From: CAVVEC01 sp963770485
GTDB taxonomy: Bacteria > Acidobacteriota > Terriglobia > Terriglobales > Acidobacteriaceae
DNA length: 64,000 nucleotides
Reading direction: 5' to 3'
Assembly (NCBI GenBank): GCA_963770485.1
Contig: CAVYPX010000014.1
Location: 372,001-436,000, forward strand
Shown here: positions 34,742 to 42,283 of the stretch, piece after piece
Numbering within the stretch: position 1 is the stretch's first letter
Layout: each line of letters starts with the position of its first letter
Notes under the pieces: model-generated
What the model was told of the DNA's origin: nothing
The model's input: only the letters and a program-made list of their open reading frames with translations
The model's database searches: none
Position numbers and translations under genes: made by a program

Positions 34742-35272
34742 TTGCGTCTCTTCTTCCAGCGCGCTCAGGGTCTCGTCGTCCACATCCCACTTTTTCAGAA
34801 TCGCGAAGATGGTTTTCGCAGCAAACCCCGCGCGCATCAGCTGCCGAAAAATTCGTGCGGCCTGCTTTTGATCCTTCGGTTTCACCAGGCGCTTGCGGCG
34901 CAAGTATAGCCGCGCCTGCTGCTCGTCACTCACCTCGTCATAAACCGCGCCCACCGCCTTTTCGATGACCTCGCCATGCACGCCTTTCGCCTTCAGATCG
35001 GTAATCACGCGCCTGCGGCCGAATTTCTCGTTGTCACGGCGAAAGGAAGAATATGCCGCGGCGTACCGGGAGTCGTTGAGATAACCCTGATCTTTGAGCC
35101 GCCGAATCACAAGCTCCACCAGCGTCTGCCCATACTCAGTTTCGGCCTCCACCCGAGGCCGCAGCAGGCGCTTCAGTTCCGCCACGGAACGCATGCGCCG
35201 GGCCAGCGCGCCCACGGCATATTGGTAGAGTTCATCTTCGGAATCGGTCTTCCTCGGCCGAGGGAAAGCCAT
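34739..35272 (-). CDS. recX: RecX regulatory protein
   Basis: A 177-aa protein made of three-helix repeats as in RecX: ARRMRSVAELKRLL, VIRRLKDQGYLNDSRYAAAY, RRRVITDLKAKGVHGEVIEK and RLVKPKDQKQAARIFRQLMR with GFAAKTIFAILK. RecX binds RecA filaments and limits RecA activity. recA itself is not in the window. The ATG at 35272 faces the STAS gene across a 155-base divergent spacer. Confidence 0.9.
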   Translation of the reverse strand: MAFPRPRKTDSEDELYQYAVGALARRMRSVAELKRLLRPRVEAETEYGQTLVELVIRRLKDQGYLNDSRYAAAYSSFRRDNEKFGRRRVITDLKAKGVHGEVIEKAVGAVYDEVSDEQQARLYLRRKRLVKPKDQKQAARIFRQLMRAGFAAKTIFAILKKWDVDDETLSALEEETQ

Positions 35273-35427
35273 GATTAGTAAAACCTTACCGCACCTCGCG
35301 GAGTTTTTGGGAAAAACTCATTGCTGAATCCATGCATATTTCACAACTTTTTACGTTCCTAGCGGTGACAGTGGGAACTTTTCCGCGTCTATTTCCGTAG
35401 TTAAGTAAGAGAGCGAGGAACGCAGTC

Positions 35428-35799
35428 ATGCTGACCATCGATGTAGAAAGAACCGGCGATATAGCAGTGGTTAGATGCAGCGGGCGAATCGTGCGCGGCG
35501 CCGAGGTGCGCACGCTGCGCAATGCGGTCGTCTCGGAAAACGACACCCGCATTGTGGTGCTTGATTTATCGGATGTGGAAACGCTTGATGCCGGTGGCCT
35601 GACGGCGCTGCTTTCCTTGCATCAATGGGCTCGCAGTCGCGGCGTCCAACTCAAGCTGGTGAATCCGTCGCACTTCGTGCATGAAATTCTGACCCGTACA
35701 AAACTGGATTGCGTGTTCGACATCTCCACCTTCGATCACGCGCTTTTCATTCTCAGTTCGCCTCACTGTCTGCACGCGAAATACGCGGCCAGCTGCTGA
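35428..35799 (+). CDS. STAS-domain anti-sigma factor antagonist-like protein, phospho-site Ser replaced
   Basis: A 123-aa protein with the STAS fold: VVRCSGRIVRGAEVRTLRNA, VVLDLSDVETLDAGGLTALL and GVQLKLVNPSHFVHEILTRT. In SpoIIAA/RsbV proteins the loop reads D-S/T-x-G, with the Ser or Thr phosphorylated by the partner kinase; here it is D-A-G-G, so phosphorylation at that place is impossible. It could be permanently active or have another role. No anti-sigma kinase nearby. GAGGA lies 8-9 bases before the ATG. Confidence 0.82.
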   Translation: MLTIDVERTGDIAVVRCSGRIVRGAEVRTLRNAVVSENDTRIVVLDLSDVETLDAGGLTALLSLHQWARSRGVQLKLVNPSHFVHEILTRTKLDCVFDISTFDHALFILSSPHCLHAKYAASC

Positions 35800-35870
35800 C
35801 CGCGGGTTTTCCTCCACCGATGGGCCAGAGGCTTGCCGTTTTGGCTGGCGGCAACTCTGGCCCTCCTCCG

Positions 35871-35901
35871 AAAGAAAAAAGGGCGCGCTTTTGGCGCGCC
35901 C
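35871..35901 (-). terminator. Rho-independent terminator after pilT
   Basis: On the minus strand the perfect stem GGGCGCGC/GCGCGCCC with a 5-base loop is followed by TTTTTTCTTT. It ends about 25 bases downstream of the pilT stop. Confidence 0.85.
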
Positions 35902-35923
35902 GCAGTGTTCAGGAGGAGAAAAC

Positions 35924-37048
35924 TCAGCGGCCGCCGTAGCCGGCCGATTGCATAGCGTTCTTCGAGATGTCGCTGGTGGAAGAAATGCCCTGCATGCGCA
36001 GCTTGAAATCGTCGGCGTTGGAGGCATTTTCCAGAGCGGTTTCGTAATTGACCAGCCCGGCCTGAAACAAATCCCACAAAGACTGATCGAAGGTCTGCAT
36101 GCCGTACTGCGAAGTTCCGGCGGAGATGGCGTCGCGGACGGAGCGTGTCTTTTCCGGCACCAGGATACATTCCCGGATGTATGCGGTATTGATCATGACT
36201 TCGACCGCGGGCACGCGGCCCTCGCCATCGCACCGTTTCACCAGTCGTTGGCTGATCACTGCCCGCAGCACGGCGGCAAGTTGCAGACGAATCTGCTTCT
36301 GCTCCGGCGGCGGAAAGACGGCGATAATGCGGTTGATGGTTTCCACCGCATCCAGCGTGTGTAAGGTTGAGAACACCATGTGCCCGGTCTCGGCAGCGTG
36401 CAGCGCCGTGCCGATGGTTTCCACGTCGCGCATTTCGCCGACCAGAATGACGTCGGGATCCTGGCGAAGCGAGGCTCGCAGCGCGGCCGAAAAATTAGGC
36501 GTGTCCACTTCCACCTCGCGCTGGTTGACGTAGCCTTTCTTGTCGCGGTGCAGGAATTCGATGGGGTCTTCGATCGTAATGATGTGTTCGGCGCGGGTGG
36601 AATTGATGCGGTCCACCATAGCCGCCAGGGTCGTAGACTTACCGGAACCGGTGACGCCGGTGACCAGAATCAATCCGCGGGGCATGTCGCAGACTTGCTC
36701 CACGATCTTGGGCAAATAGAGTTCATCGAGCGCCCGAATCTTGGTAGGAATTACGCGCAGCACCAATCCCACGTTGCCGCGCTGCTGGAACACGTTCACA
36801 CGGAAGCGGCCCAGTCCGGCCACTCCGTAGGCCATATCGATTTCCGTGGTCTCTTTGAATTTCTGCTTCTGCCGCGCCGACATCATGCTGAACGCCATGG
36901 TCAGCATGTCCTCCGCACTGATGCGCGGCTGATCGGTCAGCGGAATCAATTCGCCATCGATGCGCAGGTGAGGATAATTTCCAACCTTCAGGTGCAAGTC
37001 GGAGGCGCGCCGCTCCATGGCGATGCGAAGCAGATCATCAATATTCAT
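35924..37048 (-). CDS. pilT: Twitching-motility ATPase PilT
   Basis: A 374-aa secretion ATPase starting MNIDDLLRIAMERRASDLHL at ATG 37048, with AAGGA upstream. Walker A GVTGSGKSTTLAAMVD, Asp box ITIEDPIEFLH, Walker B DVILVGEMRDVETIGTAL and His box ETGHMVFSTLHT are all intact. PilT powers retraction of type IV pili. No other pilus genes occur in the window, so it is either part of a scattered set or acts alone here. A terminator follows directly. Confidence 0.93.
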   Translation of the reverse strand: MNIDDLLRIAMERRASDLHLKVGNYPHLRIDGELIPLTDQPRISAEDMLTMAFSMMSARQKQKFKETTEIDMAYGVAGLGRFRVNVFQQRGNVGLVLRVIPTKIRALDELYLPKIVEQVCDMPRGLILVTGVTGSGKSTTLAAMVDRINSTRAEHIITIEDPIEFLHRDKKGYVNQREVEVDTPNFSAALRASLRQDPDVILVGEMRDVETIGTALHAAETGHMVFSTLHTLDAVETINRIIAVFPPPEQKQIRLQLAAVLRAVISQRLVKRCDGEGRVPAVEVMINTAYIRECILVPEKTRSVRDAISAGTSQYGMQTFDQSLWDLFQAGLVNYETALENASNADDFKLRMQGISSTSDISKNAMQSAGYGGR

Positions 37049-37191
37049 TCGAGGAGATCCTTGGGAACCAATCCGTATCATGAACCCAAATGTCATCCGG
37101 CCCAAGATGACCTAAGTAATAGCGGATTGTGCATCTGGGCCCTTTTCGGAGGCGACGATTCAAGGTAGCCCACTACCACTCCGAAGTTAGC

Positions 37192-37221
37192 TTGACTTAG
37201 TCTATGGACTTAGTCCATACT
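37192..37221 (+). promoter_or_regulatory. Promoter and operator of the Phd-VapC module
   Basis: TTGACT (37192-37197) and CATACT (37216-37221), 18 bases apart. The perfect inverted repeat TATGGAC-TTA-GTCCATA lies at 37203-37219, and the direct repeat GACTTAGTC occurs at 37194 and 37207. Predicted transcription start is near 37228, next to the GTG at 37229, so the message may be leaderless. Confidence 0.65.
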
Positions 37222-37228
37222 CGATGCT

Positions 37229-37495
37229 GTGGAAGTCAATATTCACGAGGCCAAAACCCACCTCTCGCGTCTCCTGCAACGTGTGGCGGCGGGAGAGGAG
37301 ATCACGATTGCACGCGCGGGCAAACCCATCGCCAAGCTGATCGCGGTTGTCGAAAAACCGGCGGTCCGTCCCTTGGGATTTGCCAAGGGCCAGGTGTGGG
37401 TCGCCGATGACTTCGATGCTCCTCTGCCCGATGATCTACTCAAGGAATTTTACGGCGGAGAGTTGCCCAAACTTGAGCAGCGCAAGCGCAAATGA
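37229..37495 (+). CDS. Phd/YefM-type antitoxin
   Basis: An 88-aa protein, MEVNIHEAKTHLSRLLQRVA and GEEITIARAGKPIAKLIAV: the Phd fold that binds DNA and the toxin. The C-terminal part (VWVADDFDAPLPDDLLKEFY) is the usual toxin-neutralising tail of Phd antitoxins paired with PIN toxins. GTG start, no ribosome binding site in the very short leader. Overlaps the toxin gene by four bases. Confidence 0.88.
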   Translation: MEVNIHEAKTHLSRLLQRVAAGEEITIARAGKPIAKLIAVVEKPAVRPLGFAKGQVWVADDFDAPLPDDLLKEFYGGELPKLEQRKRK

Positions 37496-37887
37496 AGTAT
37501 CTGCTGGATACCAATATCTGGTTATGGAGCATTGATTCTGTCGGCAGAATCAACCAGACCGGTCTCGATATCCTGAGGAACGGCAACGAGGAAATTTACT
37601 TTTCCGCAGCGGCCGTCTGGGAGATCAGCATCAAAGCGGGCCTGGGAAGATTGCACCTGCCTTCGCCTCCCGCAGAGTGCGTGCCCACATTCACGGCCAG
37701 GCAAGGTCTGCGTCCGCTTGCCATCACGCAATTCCACGCAGTCAGGGTCTATGATCTCCCTCCGCATCATCGAGACCCGTTCGACCGCTTAATGATCGCG
37801 CAGGCGATTGCGGAAGAAATGGTGATCCTCACATCCGATCGTGTGTTTGAGAAATATCCGGTTGATGTGTTGTGGTGTGAAAGGTAA
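37492..37887 (+). CDS. vapC: PIN-domain toxin (VapC family), second module
   Basis: A 131-aa PIN nuclease: MKYLLDTNIWLWSID (D6), AAAVWEISIKAGLGRL (E), HHRDPFDRLMIAQAI (two Asp) and TSDRVFEKYPVDVLW. The W-E-x-x-I-K and D-P-F-D-R motifs are typical of the Phd-associated VapC branch. Different branch from the toxin at 34021, so the two modules are unlikely to be a recent duplication. Confidence 0.9.
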   Translation: MKYLLDTNIWLWSIDSVGRINQTGLDILRNGNEEIYFSAAAVWEISIKAGLGRLHLPSPPAECVPTFTARQGLRPLAITQFHAVRVYDLPPHHRDPFDRLMIAQAIAEEMVILTSDRVFEKYPVDVLWCER

Positions 37888-37930
37888 ATGCTGCGGAAGG
37901 TAAATGCTGTCGAAGACACGGCGATGCTGC

Positions 37931-37963
37931 AAAATAATAACGGGGCGCGAATGCACGCGCCCC
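37931..37963 (-). terminator. Rho-independent terminator after ilvE
   Basis: Minus strand: perfect stem GGGGCGCG/CGCGCCCC with a 6-base loop, followed by GTTATTATTTT. It lies about 28 bases beyond the ilvE stop. Confidence 0.75.
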
Positions 37964-37990
37964 GGATAACCGTCTGGAGCCGAAACCACC

Positions 37991-38938
37991 CTACACGCTG
38001 ACCGGTTGCTTGCTGCTCACCGGCACCGGCGTCAGCCAGCCAAACCGATCGGGCTTCTCGCCGTGAACGATGCCATAAAACTCCTTCTGGATCGCCTTAG
38101 TCAACGGTCCGGTGACGCCTTTGCCCACGCTGATCTTATCCACCGACCGGATCGGTGTAATCTCCGCCGCCGTTCCGGTAAAGAAGGCTTCATCCGCGAT
38201 GTAAAGCAGTTCGCGCGGGATCCCCTGCTCTACGACTGGGATCTCCAGCTCGCGAGCAATGCGCAGAACCGAATCCCGCGTAATTCCCGGCAGCACCGAG
38301 TTGCCCAGAGGCGCGGTTTGCAGCGTCCCATTGCGAACAACGAACACATTCTCACCCGAGCCTTCGCTGACGTACCCGTTACTGTCGAGCGCGATCCCTT
38401 CGACGTAGCCGTTGATGATGGCTTCCATCTTGATCAGTTGCGAGTTCATGTAGTTCGCCCCCGACTTAGCCATGGCGGGAAGCGTGTTGGGCGCAATGCG
38501 TGTCCAGGAAGAAACGCAAACGTCCACACCCTGCTCGGCATCGGTGCCCAGGTACTTGCCCCAGGGATAGTTGCAGAGATAGACCTCGGTCGGCGAATTG
38601 AAGGGATTGACCCCCGCCTCGCCATAACCGCGCAGCACGATCGGCCGAAGGTAACAGGGCCAAACTCCATTGCTCTTCACTAATTCGATCATGCCGGAGA
38701 TCAGTTCTTCGCGAGTGTAGTCCACATCGATGCGGTAAATCTTGGACGAATCCAGCAGGCGCTGCGTGTGTTCCTGAACCCGAAAAATAGCCGGTCCCGT
38801 GGGCAGCGCGTAGCAGCGGATGCCCTCAAATACCGACGAGCCATAATTCACCACGTGCGACATGACGTGGATTTGCGCGTCATCCCAGTTCACCAATCTA
38901 CCGTTGTGCCAGATTTTTTCTGTCTTCTGAATCGCCAT
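37991..38938 (-). CDS. ilvE: Branched-chain amino acid aminotransferase IlvE
   Basis: A 315-aa fold-type IV PLP enzyme. ATG 38938 is preceded by GAGGA; two residues earlier is another possible start. Motifs: HVVNYGSSVFEGIRCY, KSGANYMNSQLIK with the PLP lysine K158 (AMAKSGANY), GYVEGIALDSNGYVSEGSGE and FFTGTAAEITPIRSVD. Last step of Ile, Leu and Val synthesis and first step of their breakdown. It has its own promoter, a 140-base leader and a terminator, so it is a single-gene transcript. Confidence 0.96.
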   Translation of the reverse strand: MAIQKTEKIWHNGRLVNWDDAQIHVMSHVVNYGSSVFEGIRCYALPTGPAIFRVQEHTQRLLDSSKIYRIDVDYTREELISGMIELVKSNGVWPCYLRPIVLRGYGEAGVNPFNSPTEVYLCNYPWGKYLGTDAEQGVDVCVSSWTRIAPNTLPAMAKSGANYMNSQLIKMEAIINGYVEGIALDSNGYVSEGSGENVFVVRNGTLQTAPLGNSVLPGITRDSVLRIARELEIPVVEQGIPRELLYIADEAFFTGTAAEITPIRSVDKISVGKGVTGPLTKAIQKEFYGIVHGEKPDRFGWLTPVPVSSKQPVSV

Positions 38939-39092
38939 GCGCACTCCTCAATTTAAAAGATTCACTCGTACGGCTGAGGGAGCAATTTGTTTTGATGCCA
39001 AATTCTCGCCGTGGGTGGATCCGCCTGTTGGCGACAGGCAGCACGGTACCCGAGGGGACAGGTCGCGCCAAACAAAAACCGAGGAGATTATA
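38939..39092 (-). promoter_or_regulatory. ilvE promoter and structured 5' leader
   Basis: On the minus strand a perfect TATAAT (39092-39087) predicts transcription from about 39080, giving a leader of about 140 bases. The leader contains the stem GCCTGT-CGCCA-ACAGGC inside CCGTG...CACCCACGG. No known riboswitch or T-box pattern was recognised. The -35 is weak. Confidence 0.4.
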
Positions 39093-39387
39093 CCCGAGGT
39101 TGGACCAAATTCAGGATGAATTCTGCAACTCACCCGGGCAGATGCCCAAATTCAGCCGGGAAGCTGACAAAACCGGTCCCAACAGTAGGTTGATGCTACT
39201 TCCCCCGCCGGCTTGTAAGCGCGGCCGATCCCGAGCACCTGGGAAGCCGCGCTAATCAACCGAAGGCGAGCCTGGCGCAAAGTTTTACATATTGACCGGC
39301 TGCAGCGCGCAAGGCCATAATCACAAACCAAGATACCTTGCCCCAGGCATCTGCCACGCCGGATGCTCCCCGAAAGGAGACAGGAAA
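39093..39387. other. Intergenic stretch, no gene recognised
   Basis: Divergent spacer between ilvE and the first HYGW-family gene. ATTGACC at about 39292 may be part of a promoter for the latter. Nothing else recognised. Confidence 0.4.
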
Positions 39388-40176
39388 ATGACTTCGCAGA
39401 AATCAGAACCCCCAGCCACACGAACCCGCAGGACCACGCCCCTGGGTGCGAGGCTGGAGAAGAAGCTGGCGATGTACGCTGCTGCCGCTGCTGGTGCCAC
39501 GGGGGCCCTGGTATCGGCCGCGCCAGCGCAAGCTAAAGTTCTTTACACGCCGGTCCACGTGGTGCTCACTACCTCATCGAACTCGTCCTGCTGCACGTAC
39601 AAGGTCGATCTCAACCATGATGGCGTGAACGACTTCTCGTTGGCGGCACGATCCGCACCCTTCCAGAGCGGCAATTCCGCGTACCTTGCCTGCCATCCGT
39701 TGACAGTATCCAATATGGTCTGGGGCCGTGACTTCCGTTCGGCGCTGCGGCGGGGCACGAAGATCGGTCCGAACGGGCTCTTTAACAGTAAGTTCCCGGT
39801 CATGGGATCGGTTTCGTATGTAAGTAGCCCCCCTCCTGGCTTCAACGGTTATTGGGTGAACAGCGGCAAGGGTGTTAGGGATCGTTACCTCGGGCTCAAG
39901 TTTGTCATCAAGGGCAAGGTTCACTACGGGTGGGCCCGCCTCAACGTCAAAGTTAAGGGCTACGGTATTGTGGGCATCACCGCCACCCTCACCGGCTACG
40001 CCTATGAGACTGTGCCCAATAAACCAATCATCGCGGGAAAGACAAAAGGGGCGGACGTCGTCCTAGAGCCCGCCACACTTGGCCATCTGGCGGCGGGTGC
40101 GGCGAGTATCCCCAGTTGGCGGACCTCCCCTCCCCGTCACGTTAGTGTGGCCCCGCAATTTCCAGGCATAAGTTAA
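39388..40176 (+). CDS. Secreted HYGW/GYAYET-family protein, copy 1
   Basis: A 262-aa protein; AAGGAGA precedes ATG 39388. Residues 20-50 (LEKKLAMYAAAAAGATGALV, then SAAPAQA-KVLYTP) form an export signal with an AxA cleavage site. DLNHDGVNDF at about 75 resembles a calcium-binding D-x-N-x-D-G loop. The family core is RYLGLKFVIKGKVHYGWARL followed by TATLTGYAYETVPNKPIIAG. The C-terminus has EPATLGHLAAGAASIPSWR plus 17 extra residues. Family function unknown; secreted or cell-surface location inferred. Same family as 50962, 57153, 58015, 58916 and 59651. Confidence 0.8.
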   Translation: MTSQKSEPPATRTRRTTPLGARLEKKLAMYAAAAAGATGALVSAAPAQAKVLYTPVHVVLTTSSNSSCCTYKVDLNHDGVNDFSLAARSAPFQSGNSAYLACHPLTVSNMVWGRDFRSALRRGTKIGPNGLFNSKFPVMGSVSYVSSPPPGFNGYWVNSGKGVRDRYLGLKFVIKGKVHYGWARLNVKVKGYGIVGITATLTGYAYETVPNKPIIAGKTKGADVVLEPATLGHLAAGAASIPSWRTSPPRHVSVAPQFPGIS

Positions 40177-40177
40177 C

Positions 40178-40319
40178 AAATGTCATCCTGAGGAGGGAAA
40201 CGTTCGCTCCTGCGAACGTTTCCGACGAAGGATCTATGCATTTACAGAAATCAAATACATAGATCCTTCGGTTGTCTTCGGTTTGCTTCGCAAACCGAAA
40301 AACCGCCCTCAGGATGACA
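40178..40319. repeat. TGTCATCCTGAG palindromic repeat, copy 4
   Basis: AAATGTCATCCTGAGG and CCTCAGGATGACA are the outer arms; AAGGATCTATGCA/TACATAGATCCTT and AAACGTTCGC/GCGAACGTTT are inner hairpins. It lies between two convergent genes. Confidence 0.7.
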
Positions 40320-40398
40320 ATTCCTAAACGGTCAGGATCACATTCTAAAAATATGACAGGAATTTACTGGACAAGACACTGAACACTGACTGTCGTCA

Positions 40399-41895
40399 CT
40401 ATCTGGCGTTGTCCGACGACTCCGCCGGCCCCACCGTCAGCCCCGCCTGCACTACGCCCGGCAGTTCATCCCCTCGAAAATACTGCCCTTTGGCGGCTCG
40501 CATCTCGGGCATGGCGGCGTAGGGCTTGCTGTAATCGTTGTTGGCGTTCCAGAACAAGAATCCGATCCCGCCCTTGTTCTTCGCGGTCAACACCTGGGTT
40601 TCAATGTACTTCGGAGAATAGGTTTTGGTGCGCCAGTGGAAAGCCTGCAGCCACGGCCGAATCACCACGCCACTGCCCTTCGTGATCAACTGAAAGCGGT
40701 CCATGGACTCGCCAATAAAATGCTCGGGCGCGTCACCGGGGTGCGCGATCCCGTCCATGCCGAAGAAGTGCGAAGGATAAATCATCGGCGAGAGCACGTC
40801 GCAATACTGGGCCATCTTAACGATGTCCTGCCCGGTGTGCGCCAGGTCCACCGGACGCTGCCACGCCATCACGCCGAATACGTCCAGCGAAAACAACACG
40901 CCGGTGGGGTGCAATTCCGCGTAGGCATGTTTCAGGAAGTCGGCGATCACGTCCGAGCGATGCCAATCGGGATGCTGGGTCTGGAACACGAAGCTGGCAT
41001 CTTTCTGATCGCCCTCGGCCGGAAAGCGGACGTAATCAAACTGGATCTCGTCCGCGCCGGACTGGGCGGCTTTCTTGGCCAGCGCAATGTCATATTCCTG
41101 TACTTTAGGTTGCGAGGGATCGGTCCAGACCAGCTTGCCGTTTTCGCGCCAGGGATTGCCAGTGCGCCGGGACTTCACTGCCAGCTCGGGATGCGCCACC
41201 ACCAGCCGTTCGTCGCGGAAGATGGCAATTCGCGCGATGGCGTGCATGCCCTGCGAGTGCAGAAAATGGGCAAACTTGGGCAGATCGTGTATGGCGATGT
41301 GATGCCCGCCCGCCAGCGGGTGATCGAACGGAATGTTGATGCTTCCGTCGCTATCCTTCACGTCGAAAACCACGGCATTTCCGCCCAATTCCCGCCAGCG
41401 GCGAATAATGCGCAGCCCGTGATCGCTGCCCGCCATCAGACCGGTCAAATAAACTGCCCGCACCTCAAAATCGCGCGGTACGGGGATGGTTTTCTCTACG
41501 ATCGGCGTATCCAGGATGCCCGGCACCACCACCGTCTGCCCCGCCTTCAGGTATGTGCCTTGCAGGTCTCCGTTGACTTTACGAATGGCCTCTGCCAGTT
41601 CGCTCGAGGTCAGATAGGAAGTCTGGGAAACATAGTGATGAGCGACTGAGGAAATCGTGTCCCCGCGCCTGGCAAAATACATCGTGCTGCCGGGCGGAGC
41701 CACCTTCGTGATTTCCACCGAGACTCCTGCCGACGCCGGCTTGCCGGGGACGTCAGCGGAGGCCGAAGTCAACCGCAATGCTTGGCCGGATTGAGCTTCC
41801 GCCGCAGGCGGTAGCCGGAATGCCAAATGCCAGGAAATGATCCCGAAGCATAGACACGCCACAACTGTTAGCAGGGTGGAACCAAGCCTTCGCAA
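40399..41895 (-). CDS. Exported putative glycoside hydrolase (DUF4015) with LysM domain
   Basis: A 498-aa protein; TTG 41895 preceded by GGGAG. N-terminal signal anchor STLLTVVACLCFGIISWHLA. Residues about 70-130 form a LysM-like peptidoglycan-binding motif (YFARRGDTISSVAHHYVSQT...LKAGQTVVVPG). The rest is a TIM-barrel of the DUF4015 putative glycosyl hydrolase type: VRAVYLTGLMAGSDHGL, ADEIQFDYVRFPAEGD (acidic catalytic region), VLFSLDVFGVMAW and SPMIYPSHF. It may cut a cell-wall or envelope polysaccharide; substrate not known. Confidence 0.82.
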   Translation of the reverse strand: MRRLGSTLLTVVACLCFGIISWHLAFRLPPAAEAQSGQALRLTSASADVPGKPASAGVSVEITKVAPPGSTMYFARRGDTISSVAHHYVSQTSYLTSSELAEAIRKVNGDLQGTYLKAGQTVVVPGILDTPIVEKTIPVPRDFEVRAVYLTGLMAGSDHGLRIIRRWRELGGNAVVFDVKDSDGSINIPFDHPLAGGHHIAIHDLPKFAHFLHSQGMHAIARIAIFRDERLVVAHPELAVKSRRTGNPWRENGKLVWTDPSQPKVQEYDIALAKKAAQSGADEIQFDYVRFPAEGDQKDASFVFQTQHPDWHRSDVIADFLKHAYAELHPTGVLFSLDVFGVMAWQRPVDLAHTGQDIVKMAQYCDVLSPMIYPSHFFGMDGIAHPGDAPEHFIGESMDRFQLITKGSGVVIRPWLQAFHWRTKTYSPKYIETQVLTAKNKGGIGFLFWNANNDYSKPYAAMPEMRAAKGQYFRGDELPGVVQAGLTVGPAESSDNAR

Positions 41896-42262
41896 GTTTT
41901 TTCTCCCAGGGGGAATGCGTTAGAAGGATGCTAAAGGGGGCCGATTTTCGCTGCCAGTTACGTCCGGCCAGTGCCACAGGAGAGCGTCGCGTCCGCGCCT
42001 GAGAGTTCCACAAAACTTCCTGCGTGCGCAAATTATTTCCCTTTACATGATTTCCCCCTGTCACGTAAGTGCCTCCCACGACAGGTGATACGCATCTAAG
42101 TCTTACAGAAATGGAGTGATGCGCAGTCGGAAGGGGATGGCTAATCATTTGCAGTAAGCCATAGCGATTCAAGGGGTGAGGAGGTGACAAAATTTGTCGC
42201 TTCCTGAAAACAGCAAAAATGACGGACTCTCCCAAGGACCATTGCAGGCTCAGGAAAGGACA
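41896..42262. other. Divergent intergenic region
   Basis: No gene seen. Contains the 13-bp palindrome GACAAA-A-TTTGTC (42186-42198) and CCTGTC...GACAGG arms (about 42056-42085); either may be a regulatory site for the AAA ATPase gene. Confidence 0.35.
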
Positions 42263-42283
42263 ATGAGGGCTCCGACCCTATGA
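42263..42283 (+). other. Six-codon leader ORF coupled to the AAA ATPase gene
   Basis: AGGAAAGG, a good ribosome binding site, precedes ATG 42263. The frame MRAPTL ends in TGA that overlaps the ATG of the ATPase gene (ATGA). The ATPase ATG itself lacks a well-placed ribosome binding site, so translation may pass from the leader. Confidence 0.4.

Noticed and set aside
34021..37887. The two VapC modules as one recent duplication
   Set aside because: The antitoxins belong to different folds (RHH and Phd) and the toxins to different PIN branches.
39550..39565. Second parS-like word GTCCACGTGGTG
   Set aside because: It matches only the centre, lies inside a coding region and breaks the outer palindrome.
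40063..40125. A standard PEP-CTERM signal on the HYGW proteins
   Set aside because: There is no full V-P-E-P motif and the hydrophobic stretch is broken by charged or polar residues; only a resemblance is claimed.
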